A stretch of 64,000 bases of DNA. Origin: Arcuatula senhousia (lineage: Eukaryota > Mollusca > Bivalvia > Mytilida > Mytilidae). Position numbers and translations under genes: made by a program. Below are positions 22,266 through 32,270 of the stretch, piece after piece. Numbering within the stretch: the first letter of the stretch is position 1; each line of letters begins with the position of its first letter. The stretch is from the NCBI GenBank assembly GCA_963971305.1, contig OZ020306.1, positions 61,788,686 through 61,852,685 of the forward strand. The letters run 5' to 3'. The notes beneath the pieces are model-generated. The model ran no database searches. It had not been told where the DNA came from and saw only the letters and a program-made list of their open reading frames with translations.

Positions 22266-22902
22266 ATTCCAGTTTAAAGAAAAACGAAGATGTCATTTTT
22301 ATTAGCATGGTGATAATTAATTTCAAAGGGATGTTTATTCTAGCAGATCGATGGGCTAGGCATGTTTATCAATAAATGGCGTCATGCGTGTGTAACATTT
22401 AAAGATTTTAAGTAATACATTGTACGTTACAACCATCTAAACACATAATTCATATATGTGATCTTTAATATCCGTCTGACTTATAAAACAAATAAAACTC
22501 ACCATAGATTCACTGGTCAACCTATTTCTCAACATCCATCTAGACATGGAAAAGTTAACTTCCGCATTTCAACGATCAATAGGCGGTGTATAAAGCATGA
22601 AATCTGATCTTTTGTGTGCTACACATTAATTTATTCAAATCGTCATGATCGTACAAAAACACGGGGGGGGGGTCACTTCCATTATAAGATGAGATAGGGA
22701 TGAGCCGCTGGAATAGGTGCCTTTTTCGTGCTTCGTAATATATGAAAAGGGCGTGAAATTGAGATGAAAATATCCGATAAGGATACAAATTTTGATCGGA
22801 TAATATGATAAGGTCACAATATTGAACCAAATCAGATGCCAATTAGCTTTTGACATCTTTAAGTTATAAGGTTACTATCCACATGTAATTTATTACTTAA
22901 TC
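22266..22902. other. Spacer between the two MITE copies
   Basis: Mostly unrecognised. On the minus strand 22503-22547 could be a small first exon: ATGTCTAGATGG... ends at a consensus donor CTATG|GTGAGT. No partner exon is visible, so it is not called as a gene. Confidence 0.3.
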
Positions 22903-22905
22903 TTA

Positions 22906-24102
22906 GGCCGCGTTCACACTGAAGTTGTTTTGAGTAAACATGTGTAGAAGTAGTTTAATGTTCTTAAAACTAGTTTCACACTAGATTTGTTCTCATTGAT
23001 AAACCTAAATTAAATGACTTGACAAATGCAAGTGTACATGTAATTTAAATGTACAGAAAACATGAACGGATAAATAACCATGATTGTTAATTTGGCGAAT
23101 AGACATTTAAACATAGAATACGTATGGATTTTGATTTACTGCAGTCTTTTTTAATGATTTTTATTTTTATAGAATATTAACAATAAAGGTGTACGCATTT
23201 TCTGGCGCTTTAGTCCGTTCGTCCGTTTGTATTTTTAAATTTAATGCTATAAAAAGCTATTGCTATACATAAATACCGACACGGGCCCGCGGCAGCGCCA
23301 TGTTGTCGGTAAAAATCCACTAATGAGCGCTCAGAAACGTGATATCGGGTCTGCCGCTTTGTCCACAAAACGACTGGAATGTGTACTCGGTGGTTGAATG
23401 GGCAGTCCGTCATAATGCCGCGTCGTCAGGCTACAAATGTAATATGCGGAAAACTTGACCGCAAACCATAGTGGCGCAACGTGTTAGGAAAAAAATCATG
23501 TTCTTCACGCGTTAAAGAACCCTGCTGTATGCCTTGTAAAGAGAACCCATAGGATTCCTGTGTAAAAATCTGCCCGTTCCTCATTTTCCAATTGACAGTC
23601 AAAACTCTTTTCCCCGATTGGACTTTGCCCCCCATTTCCTGCACTTCATCATCATTTCATGTTCATTTTATCACCTGTTAATGTTCATATTCCTGATATA
23701 GGCCGCTTTGCCGACAAAAATTAGATCCGAATTGGAAACACCTTTTATGAAATTCTATTCCGCTTTGCCGTATACATATACATTAAATATTTAGAAGTTG
23801 CATGTACCCCTGTTTTTTTCACTCACCCGAGAAAATGTTGAAATATACGAAATTATATACTAAAAATTAAGCTTTCCAATGAAAGAAATGCATATGCTTG
23901 CCGTTCATTCAAAAGAAATATGCAAAATTCATTGTACATTAAACCCACACAAGGACTACATTAAGTATCGAATGCATGTAATGAACACAACATTTAAACT
24001 AAATGTAAACATCGAAATTTTACAGTGTGAACGCTTTGATGTTTAATGTTAGTGCGGAAGACATTTAAACTACTATGAGTTTTGCTCAGTGTGAACGCGG
24101 CC
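22906..24102 (-). mobile_element. 1197-bp Harbinger-like MITE, copy B (inverted)
   Basis: Same element as copy A in opposite orientation: begins GGCCGCGTTCACACTGAAG and ends with the inverse of the other terminus, flanked by TTA on both sides (22903-22905, 24103-24105). Very similar to copy A throughout, except for small indels and a shorter G/C run. Together the copies form a roughly 1.2-kb inverted repeat around an 869-bp spacer. Confidence 0.82.
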
Positions 24103-24515
24103 TTAGTGTGTGTTCTGTTTGAAACCGGTAATCTTATTGTTTATAGGGTTAACTATATTGTTGAAATATATGATTAGGGATGATTTTCAAATATGTGATA
24201 AGGTATACTTTTTCAACATTCCTATTATATGATAAGGGTGGGGGTCCTTGTGTGCCAGCGGCTCACCCCTACCACAACATATATGGAGTGACCCCCCCGG
24301 GTACAAAAATAAGACATCAAAACTTTATCTTTGGCAAATTTACTTATCATCCCATCCTTTTTCCTTAATTTTACTTTACAAATTATATATTTTATAGGCG
24401 TAGCAAAATTTATTGTCTGGAACTATTGAGAAATACACAAGAAAATAAAAAAAGGGGGGTTCATCAGCAAAAGTTTTGCGTGGTTACATTTAAAACCCTG
24501 GAACAATTTTCACAT
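24103..24515. other. Intergenic, nothing firm
   Basis: AT-rich; 'acccccccgggtacaaaaa' near 24291 is a low-complexity stretch seen near other G-rich MITEs. Confidence 0.35.
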
Positions 24516-24518
24516 TAA

Positions 24519-24797
24519 GGGACCGACCATTTGATTTTTATGGGGCGGGGGGGGGCTATGGTGAAATTTGAAATAAAAAGGCAGGATGGCAATAACCCAG
24601 AAATAAAAAGGCAGGACAGTGCTGTGAAAAGGCAGGATGGTAGTTCTGGTTGAAAATCTTATAATAGATTTTAAAATAAAAAAATTGGCGCGCGCTTGCG
24701 CGCAAAAAAAATTCCAGGCTCACCCTTTTCTGAAAATAAAAAGGCAAGACGAAGAAAATGTCTATAGCCCCCCCCTAAAAATCAAATGGTTGCTCCC
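24519..24797. mobile_element. 279-bp MITE, GGGACCGACCATTTGA ends, TAA duplication
   Basis: Left end GGGACCGACCATTTGATTTTT followed by a G run; right end is a C run then 'aaaaatcaaatggttgctccc'. TAA flanks both sides (24516-24518 and 24798-24800). The inside has three 'aaaaggcaggat' repeats and 'ggcgcgcgcttgcgcgc', a GC palindrome. Related elements are at 36515-36699 and 46007-46288. A TWA duplication suggests Harbinger-like. Confidence 0.75.
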
Positions 24798-24940
24798 TAA
24801 TCATCCCAATTTCTAATTAACGAAAGTGATATTTTAGACTCAGATCCTTGTACGGCCTCAGATCTCTATCCTCGTGTCACCTGCCACTCAGATTACAAAT
24901 ATATATTTTTTTTCTAATTCTAAATAAATAAAAAATATAA
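24733..24940 (+). repeat. 205-bp direct repeat, left copy
   Basis: From 'aaaaggcaagacgaagaaaa' to 'aataaataaaaaata' this is nearly identical to 28608-28803. It contains the right end of the MITE plus its flank ('cttgtacggcctcagatctc'). Confidence 0.85.
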
Positions 24941-25044
24941 TTTCTTATTATATATTGATTTATTTCATGTATTTACATTTATACTTATGTGTTACATATA
25001 TGTCTTTTGGATTACAATGCATTGTTACTCATGTGCTTTATCCA

Positions 25045-25080
25045 ATAAACTGATTTGATTTGATTTGATTTGATTTATAC
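25045..25080 (+). repeat. (TTTGA)n tail
   Basis: 'ccaataaactgatttgatttgattt' looks like a retroposon 3' end: AATAAA then a pentamer tail. The body upstream is not recognised. Confidence 0.5.
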
Positions 25081-25555
25081 TTTTCATATGTAATGGTATC
25101 ACAGTTACATGGCTTGTGTCCAAGGCATATGTGCGGCCAGTGCGGGTTCCCGATGGCGAATATAGGCAGCCCGCATCAGTCTAAGCTTATCGGTAAAAGT
25201 CTACCATAGAGCAGGCCTCTTTGGTCATAAAGCGACCAGGGTGCGCTGTGCTAGGGTGTGTGTACTCCATGTGACTGAATGTGAAACCTTGTCGAATGAA
25301 TGCAGGGGTCTTCAGACTTTTATAAAAACATGTTTATTGTAAAATATGAGTTGTGATAACTTTTATATCATTTAAAAAACAATCTAAAAAATTACAGATT
25401 AATAAAAATAATATTTTTATTCTCAAAGTGAAATGTAAGATCATTAAAATATCTCTATAGAATTATATACTGAACTATTACTTTTTTCCTCAAGTCTGAC
25501 TTTAAAGGATCCTTAAGAAAATAGAGACAAAATAACAGACAAAGCTTGTCCTTTA
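25081..25555. other. Intergenic, nothing recognised
   Basis: GC-richer patch at about 25125-25290 without a recognisable gene or RNA. Confidence 0.35.
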
Positions 25556-25732
25556 ATCCTTGAATAATAATACTTTATTGTCATGTAAATCAATACAATA
25601 TAAATTGAATATTTGACATATAAAATAAAAATAAAGTTATAAACAAAAAACGAAACATCGACAAAATCATAAATTGGTCTATGAGCCCCCTGTCCTCAGT
25701 TCTAATGACTGTTTAATGAAAGAACCTAGACT

Positions 25733-26140
25733 CTAAATTTGTCGATAGTTTCTAGGGTTTAAAATTGTTGTAAGGGTTTCAGAATATGATTGTGACTTAT
25801 TTGGATCATTTGTCAATATAGAGTAATTATTGTTTAGAGGGATATCGAAGTCAGATAAGAGACTAGTTCTTAATTGTTTATTAAGTTCACAAGTGAAAAA
25901 GAAATGAACTTCGTCGTCTAAGTTATTATTATTACAAAACTTACAAATTCGTTGCTCTCGGGGAACCTTTTTATATCTACCAGTCTCTATTTCAAGAGAA
26001 TGGTCTGATATACGAAATTTTGATATCAGTTTTCGAATATCAAAATCATAGTAAGTTAGATAAAATTCCTTTTCAAAATCACTTTTCAGCGATTTATATA
26101 AAAAGATTTTATTATGGTTATTTAAATTTGAAACTTTACA
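25733..26140 (-). pseudogene. LINE ORF2 C-terminus with CxxC...HxxxxC knuckle (frameshifted)
   Basis: In a different frame from the preceding part, residues continue to a knuckle C-K-F-C ... H-F-F-F-T-C and end ...RNYRQI at a stop near 25733. The knuckle matches the one at 10180-10715. The switch of frame near 26122-26140 shows a frameshift in the parent ORF. Confidence 0.75.
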
Positions 26141-26760
26141 TAGTTAAGATTTGTATAGTAATTTAGAGATTTATCTTTTACATATGATTTAATAGAACGT
26201 ATGTTGGTTTTGGTTGTACATGAAGATAATCTCTCACAATCTAAATCCATTTCGGTGATAATATCCTTAATGTAAGTTTCCCATGAATAAATATTTTCAG
26301 AATCTAGTTCTTTATTTAGATCAAAGCTCTCTTTTAATAGAGGATTGATATCAGGCGTGTGAAGTCTTGCAAAATACAATAAAGATTGAGTTTTTATGTG
26401 GTTTTCTATCGGAACTCTCCCTAGCTCTAATCGGGATGCTAGGTTTGATGCTGTCTTCTTTACACCAAGAATATATTTGCAGAATGACAGGTGAACTTTT
26501 TCAAATGAGGTTTTATCTATAAATTGAAAGGGGTCTATTGCAACATTGTTGTTTTTAGCTCGTTTCTTTGCGTTGAAATATGGCCTATATTGGTCCATCA
26601 TACATATTTCTGCGTTATACATCAAAATAGGTTTTATAAGAGAATCAAACATTTTCAAGGCAACTTTTACGGGAACATTTCCCAAAGTTGAAAATCTAGA
26701 ATATAATGAAAATTGTGCTTTTTTGGCCTTTTTTGTCAATTCTATTATACTGGATGTCAA
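26122..26760 (-). pseudogene. LINE ORF2, middle part after an in-frame stop
   Basis: Continues the RT frame directly after the TGA at 26764-26766. 'PILMYNAEIC' corresponds to the 'P.LlYg.E.w' segment that follows the RT domain in LINEs. There is no true start codon (the frame begins TTG), so it is not an independent gene. Confidence 0.8.
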
Positions 26761-26763
26761 GTT

Positions 26764-28395
26764 TCAATTGCGACCGATATTGCAACCAAGAAACTTGTAT
26801 TCTGTTACATTATCAATTAAGTTATTTTTAAATACAAGGAAGGGCTGTTCCAAACTAACATTTCTTTTCTGGAAAATAATTGATTTAGTCTTTTTAGTAT
26901 TTACAGTCAACTGCCATTTATCACAGTAGTTTGACAATTTATTTAAATTGTTTTGGAGTCCTTCTTGTGACTCAGACAATAAAATTATATCATCAGCAAA
27001 GAGCATGCTATTTATTTCAGAGTTAATTAATTTAATAGGAGCGCATATGTCTTCTGATAAATATTCACTGAGGTCATTTATAAAAATATTAAATAAAAGG
27101 GGCCTTATTGTGTCACCTTGACGAACCCCTCTAAGGGTTTTATAAAAAGGGGTACACAAGTCTTCAAATTTCAAAGCTGATTGTGTATCTTCTAATTGAT
27201 TTTTGATGACTCGGTAGAAGTTTTTACCAATACCTAATTTGGCCATTTTGTATAACAGCCCATCTCTCCACACTGAGTCAAAAGCACCCTTTAAATCAAC
27301 AAAGCAAGCATATACCTTTTTATTGTTTTTATGAATATATTTGTTTAATATTGCTTTTAATATAATATATAAGCTATCACTAGTTCTATGGTTTGGTCTA
27401 AATCCAAATTGATTATTTGATAATTTATCTTTCATAAAATCTGAAAGTCTGTTATTCAGTACACTACTAAACACTTTGGAAAGACAATTGATTAATGATA
27501 TCCCTCTATAGTTGGCAGGGTTATTTTTATCTCCTGACTTATGGATAAGAATAGTAAAAGAACTGTTCCATGAATGTGGATAATGACCAGATTTGAGAAT
27601 AAGATTGAAAAGTTTAGCATACAACTTAAGGGTAATGGGGCTACTTTGTTTTATAACTTCATAAATAATTTTATCAGGGCCAGATGATTTTCCTTTTTTA
27701 AGTTTATTTAAAACTTCTTTGATATCTGAACAAGTAATAGGACGGTCAGTTCTTTTCTCAAATGTGAGTTCTGACTCAATTGATTTTAATTCATTCTCAA
27801 TAATTTTCATAAATGCTGTATCTTTATCCTTACAGGTGCCTTGGTCTTTAAAATGCTGTATAGTATTTTTATAGTTTATGAGAAGGTCTCCCTGGTCATC
27901 ATATCCTGAAGAAGATTTTGGATTAAAAGATTTAAGGAGATTCCACAAATCACTTGGACAGTTGTTACAAGCTCCTTCTATTTTATTAAATAGTTGTTTT
28001 TTAAATTCTTGTTTCTTTTTCTTTATCAGTTTTCTAAGTGCTTTGATATGCTCAAAGAATTTTTTCTTGAGTTCAGAATTATAAGGATTATTTTTCATTT
28101 TTTTCCCTAATAAGTTTATTGTTTGTCTATAATCTTTAATGGTATTATCAGACCATTGAGGTCTCTTTCTATGTTTATGTTTATTGGATTGTTTTATTCT
28201 TTTACAACACTTTTCTGTTATTTTATAAAGAATAGATGTAAGGTCATCACAAGCTTTATCTATACCCCTTTGGTTTTCAGTAAATGAATTTATTTCAAAA
28301 TTAATAAGATCATTTTTTAAATGTTCAGAGTCAAGAGTTTCTATCAACAGATCAAAAGATTTCACATTCCATTTATAAGAAAATATCTCAGACAA
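26764..28395 (-). pseudogene. LINE reverse transcriptase domain
   Basis: About 543 residues. RT boxes in order: SGPD (238-241), ANYRGIS (294-300), NQFGFRPNHRTSD (328-340), FVDLKGAFDSV (365-375), GVRQGD (423-428), FADD catalytic box (466-469) and FLGCNI (535-540). The catalytic aspartates are intact. A single in-frame TGA follows GRN and separates it from 26122-26760. No ATG (frame opens with TTG), so it is truncated at the 5' side. Recently active relatives are likely, given the small number of lesions. Confidence 0.88.
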
Positions 28396-28459
28396 GTCTT
28401 CATTTTTTTTCAGCTAAATTAGAACTTTTGATGTTGCATTCTATTGCAAATTCAATTTA

Positions 28460-28588
28460 TACGAAAAACACATATCGCAAACCATAATGGTGCACCGTGT
28501 TGGTCGGGAAAAAGTCACGTTCCTCGCGTGTTCAAAGAACACCACGGCAGGTCTCCGATATAATTAAGTAGGATCCCCATAGCCCGAT
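28460..28588. repeat. Left arm of a 129-bp inverted repeat
   Basis: Inverse of 28803-28931: 'tatcgcaaaccataatggtg', 'cgtgttggtcgggaaaa', 'ccacggcaggtctccgat', 'taggatcccc'. The arm belongs to the dispersed repeat at 43420-43912. Confidence 0.82.
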
Positions 28589-28607
28589 TTGGTTAGAAAA
28601 TAAAAAG

Positions 28608-28803
28608 GCAAGAAGAAGAAAATGTCTATAGCCCCCCCCCCTAAAAATCAAATGGTTGCTCCCTAATCATCCCAATTTCTAATGAACGAAAGTGATATTT
28701 TAGACTCAGATCCTTGTACGGCCTCAGATCTCTATCCTCGTGTCACCTGCCACTCACATGACAAATATATACTTTTTCTAATTCTAAATAAATAAAAAAT
28801 AGA
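28608..28803 (+). repeat. 205-bp direct repeat, right copy (spacer of the inverted repeat)
   Basis: Second copy of 24733-24940. It fills the loop between the two 129-bp arms. Confidence 0.85.
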
Positions 28804-28931
28804 TCGGGCTATTGGGATCCTACTTAATTTTATCGGAGACCTGCCGTGGTGTTCTTTTAACACGCGAGGAACGTGACGTTTTCCCGACCAACACGGTGCA
28901 CCATTATGGTTTGCGATATGTGTTTTTCGTA
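28803..28931. repeat. Right arm of the 129-bp inverted repeat
   Basis: 'atcgggctattgggatccta' through 'gcgatatgtgtttttcgt', the inverse of the left arm. Confidence 0.82.
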
Positions 28932-29194
28932 TAAAAGTCTGAAGACCCCTTTTAACCGATTTAAAAGTTCTCAAAACAAAACAAACAAACAAAAAACGAT
29001 CAAACAAGAGGCCAAACCTCAGCCCCGAATAAATCGACAATGTGCATGGAAAGAAACTTCCGTTACATCTTTACTCCTGCAGGGGATTCTACTCTTATTG
29101 GACAAGTGTAATGATATTTGAATTTTCTGCCTTTATAACCTAAAACCTAAAATGTCCTGGGCGTCCCTTTTCTAAACTGGTGTTTTAAGCAATT
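28932..29194. other. Intergenic, nothing recognised
   Basis: Short frames only. Confidence 0.35.
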
Positions 29195-31708
29195 TTTAGC
29201 TCACCTGACCCGAAGTGTCATGTGAGCTATTGTCATCGTTAAACGTCCGTCGTCCGTCCGTCCGTCGTCCGTCCGTTAACTTTTTTCAAAATCTTCTCTG
29301 AAACCACTGAAGGGATTGCATTGATACTTGGTATACTTGATCTTTAGGATGTCCTCTACCAAGTTTGTGAATTATACAAATGTTGACAAACCAACATAGT
29401 CGCCGTTGCTAAAAATAAAACAGGGGGGGTCAGGCCATTGTTTTTTGCTTATAACTCGAAAAGTATAAGAGATAGAGAAAATCCTGAGCAACCTTTCATG
29501 TTCAGCATCAAAAGCTCTACAAATCTCTCCATTGAAACAAAATTGTGAAACAATTCCTTATAGGAGTTATTGCCCTTTGATCGTCAAAATTTACTATTTT
29601 TGCAGTTTTTTAGACAATATCTTGAAAACCGTTAGAGCTAGAGAAAAAGTTAGCATTGCAGAATTGTTAAGCTCATTCAGATCTACAAAAATGAATACAG
29701 GGTCAAAATTGTCAGATAAGCCGTTTAAGAGTTATTCCCCTTTAACTGTTTTTTTTCCATAAATTTTTACTGATTTTCAAAAATCTTCTTCTCTGAAACC
29801 ACTGAAGGGATTGCATTGATACTTGGTATACTTGATCTTTAGGATGCCTCTACCAAGTTTATGAATTATATACACGTCGACCAACCAACATGGCCGCCGT
29901 TGCTAAAATTAGAACAGGCGGATCAGACCATTGTTTTTGTCTTATAACTCAAAAAGTATAAGAGATAGAGAAAATCCAGACCAACCTTTAATGTTCAGCA
30001 TCAAAAGCTCTTAACTGGTATTTTAAGCTATTTTTAGCTCACCTGACCCGAAGTGTCATGTGAGCTATTGTCATCGTTAAACGTCCGTCGTCCGTCCGTC
30101 CGTCGTCAGTCCGTTAACCTTTCTTCAAATTCTTCTCTGAAACCACTGAAGGGATTGCATTGATACTTGGTATACTTGATCTTTAGGATGTCCTCTACCA
30201 AGTTTGAGAATAATACAAATGTTGACAAACCAACATGGTCGCCGTTGCTAAAAATAAAACAGGGGGGTCAGGCCATTGTTTTTTGCTTATAACTCGAAAA
30301 GTATAAGAGATAGAGAAAATCCTGAGCAACCTTTCATGTTCAGCATCAAAAGCTCTACAAATCTCTCCATTGAAACAAAATTGTGAAACAATTCCTTATA
30401 GGAGTTATTGCCCTTTGATCGTCAAAATTTACTATTTTTGCAGTTTTTGGACAATATCTTGAAAAACGTTAGAGCAAGAGAAAAAGTTAGCACTGCAGAA
30501 TTGTTAAGCTCATTCAGTTCTACAAAAATGAATACAGGGTCAAATTTGTCAGATAAGCCGTTTAAAAGTTATTCCCCTTTAACTGTTTTTTTTCCATAAA
30601 TTTACACTGATTTTCAAAAATCTTCTTCTCTGAAACCACTGAAGGGATTGCATTGATACTTGGTATACTTGATCTTTAGGATGCCTCTACTAAGTTTATG
30701 AATTATATACACGTCGACCAACCAACATGGCCGCCGTTGCTAAAATTAGAACAGGCGGATCAGACCATTGTTTTTGGCTTATAACTCAAAAAGTATAAGA
30801 GATAGAGAAAATCCAGACCAACCTTTAATGTTCAGCATCAAAAGCTCTAAACTGGTATTTTAAGCAATTTTTAGCTCACCTGACCCGAAGTGTCATGTGA
30901 GCTATTGTCATCGTTAAACGTCCGTCGTCCGTCCGTCCGTCGTCAGTCCATTAACTTTTCTTCAAAATCTTCTCTGAAACCACTGAAGGGATTGCATTGA
31001 TACTTGGTATACTTGATCTTTAGGATGTCCTCTACCAAGTTTGTGAATAATATAAATGTTGACAAACCAACATGGTCGCCGTTGCTAAAAATAAAACAGG
31101 GGGGTCAGGCCATTGTTTTTTGCTTATAACTCGAAAAGTATAAGAGATAGAGAAAATCCTGAGCAACCTTTCATGTTCAGCATCAAAAGCTCTACATATC
31201 TCTCCATTGAGTCAAAATTGTGAAACAATTCCTTAAAGGAGTTATTGCCCTTTAATCGTCAAAATTGACCATTTTTGCAGTTTTTGGACAATATCTTGAA
31301 AACTGTTAGAGCTAGAGGAAAAGTTAGCATTGCAGAATTGTTAAGCTCATTCAGATCTACAAAAATGATTCAGGGTCAAAATTGTCAGATCAGCCATTTA
31401 AGAGTTATTCCCCTTTAACGTTTTTTTTTCCATTTATTTTAACTGATTTTCAAAAATCTTCTTCTCTGAAACCACTGAAGGGATTGCTTTGAAACTTGGT
31501 ACACTTGATCTTTAGGATGAGTCTACCAAGTTTGTGAATAATATACATGTCGACCAACTAACATGGCCGCCATTGCTAAAAATAGAACAGGGGGGTCAGA
31601 CCATTGTTTTTGGCTTATAACTCGAAAAGTATAAGAGATAGAGAAAATCCGAAGCAACTTTTCTTGTTCAGCTTCAAAAGGTCCTTAAAAGAGTTATCGC
31701 TCCTACTT
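29195..31708 (-). mobile_element. Helentron-like element, three tandem 837-bp units
   Basis: 'agctcacctgacccgaagtg' recurs at 29198, 30036 and 30873, spacing 838 and 837. Each unit starts with the family's hairpin in inverse orientation, followed by the (CGTCCGTC)n microsatellite, and then two related half-units ('ctctgaaaccactgaaggga' occurs twice per unit; 'ggccgccgttgctaaaa' at the middle). Units are highly similar. The third is cut off by a retroelement copy at 31709. Confidence 0.8.
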
Positions 31709-32130
31709 ATGGAGTTTTTGTATCACAGTTGATTCATTACTCCAGAGCTTGAGGGAATTTCATCGATTTCCTTGGCAGAGCGTCACGTTTGACACAGAAA
31801 TTGCTAACACAGGGTTATGTTGCTCCACGGTTGATGTCTGCACTCGAGAAATTTTACGGTAGACATCATGCACTCGAAGAAAAATATGGGATTTCTATCT
31901 CTCAAATGAGAGCAGATGTTGATTTGTCGTAGAATTTAGCAACATGTTGGGTGTAGCAACATGTCGGGTGTACTATAGCAGGCAGGAACCTGAGTTCACT
32001 CTTGTTACGATCGCGCGACTTGAGTTTGCGTTGTTGTTTACCGTCTGATTGATTTTGTGTTGTGTGTTTTCGTGCTGTTTTTGTTCGTGTTACCGGTTTT
32101 GTATAGGTGCCTCTTTGCTTCTTCCATAAC
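31709..32130 (+). pseudogene. YIDD-type retroelement, 5'-truncated insertion (copy 6)
   Basis: 'cttatggagtttttgtatca' through 'ggtgcctctttgcttctt'. The thumb region (SQLIHYSRA-like, KFYGRHH) is readable with a stop and ends 'agatgttgatttgtcgtag'. Inserted in the last Helentron-like unit. Confidence 0.75.
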
Positions 32131-32199
32131 TCAAGTAAATCATTTATGTTGAGTGAACTTTTCAACGACATATTGTCTAAACAATGTTTTCTTATTGAT

Positions 32200-32205
32200 T
32201 TTATT
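32200..32205 (-). terminator. Possible poly(A) signal AATAAA of the second B-box gene
   Basis: TTTATT on the plus strand, 66 bp beyond the stop codon. Confidence 0.4.
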
Positions 32206-32270
32206 ATAAGAAGCATCTGTATATATTTTCTGCAAAAGTATTTCTTATAAAATTATAGTATATCTTAAAC

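Larger units (their letters stand above)
25560..28416 (-). mobile_element. Non-LTR retrotransposon (LINE), 5'-truncated
   Basis: The body covers RT plus C-terminal knuckle. The 3' end near 25560-25580 reads 'ttcaaggattaaagg' with an AATAAAGTATTATTATT tail on the minus strand. The apurinic-endonuclease part expected upstream of RT is absent: the frame is open only back to a stop at 28414-28416 and has no ATG. Other LINE remnants are at 10180-10715 and 48310-49395. Confidence 0.85.

Noticed and set aside
26122..26760. Independent 212-residue protein
   Set aside because: Continuous in frame with the LINE RT upstream across a single stop codon and has no ATG start.
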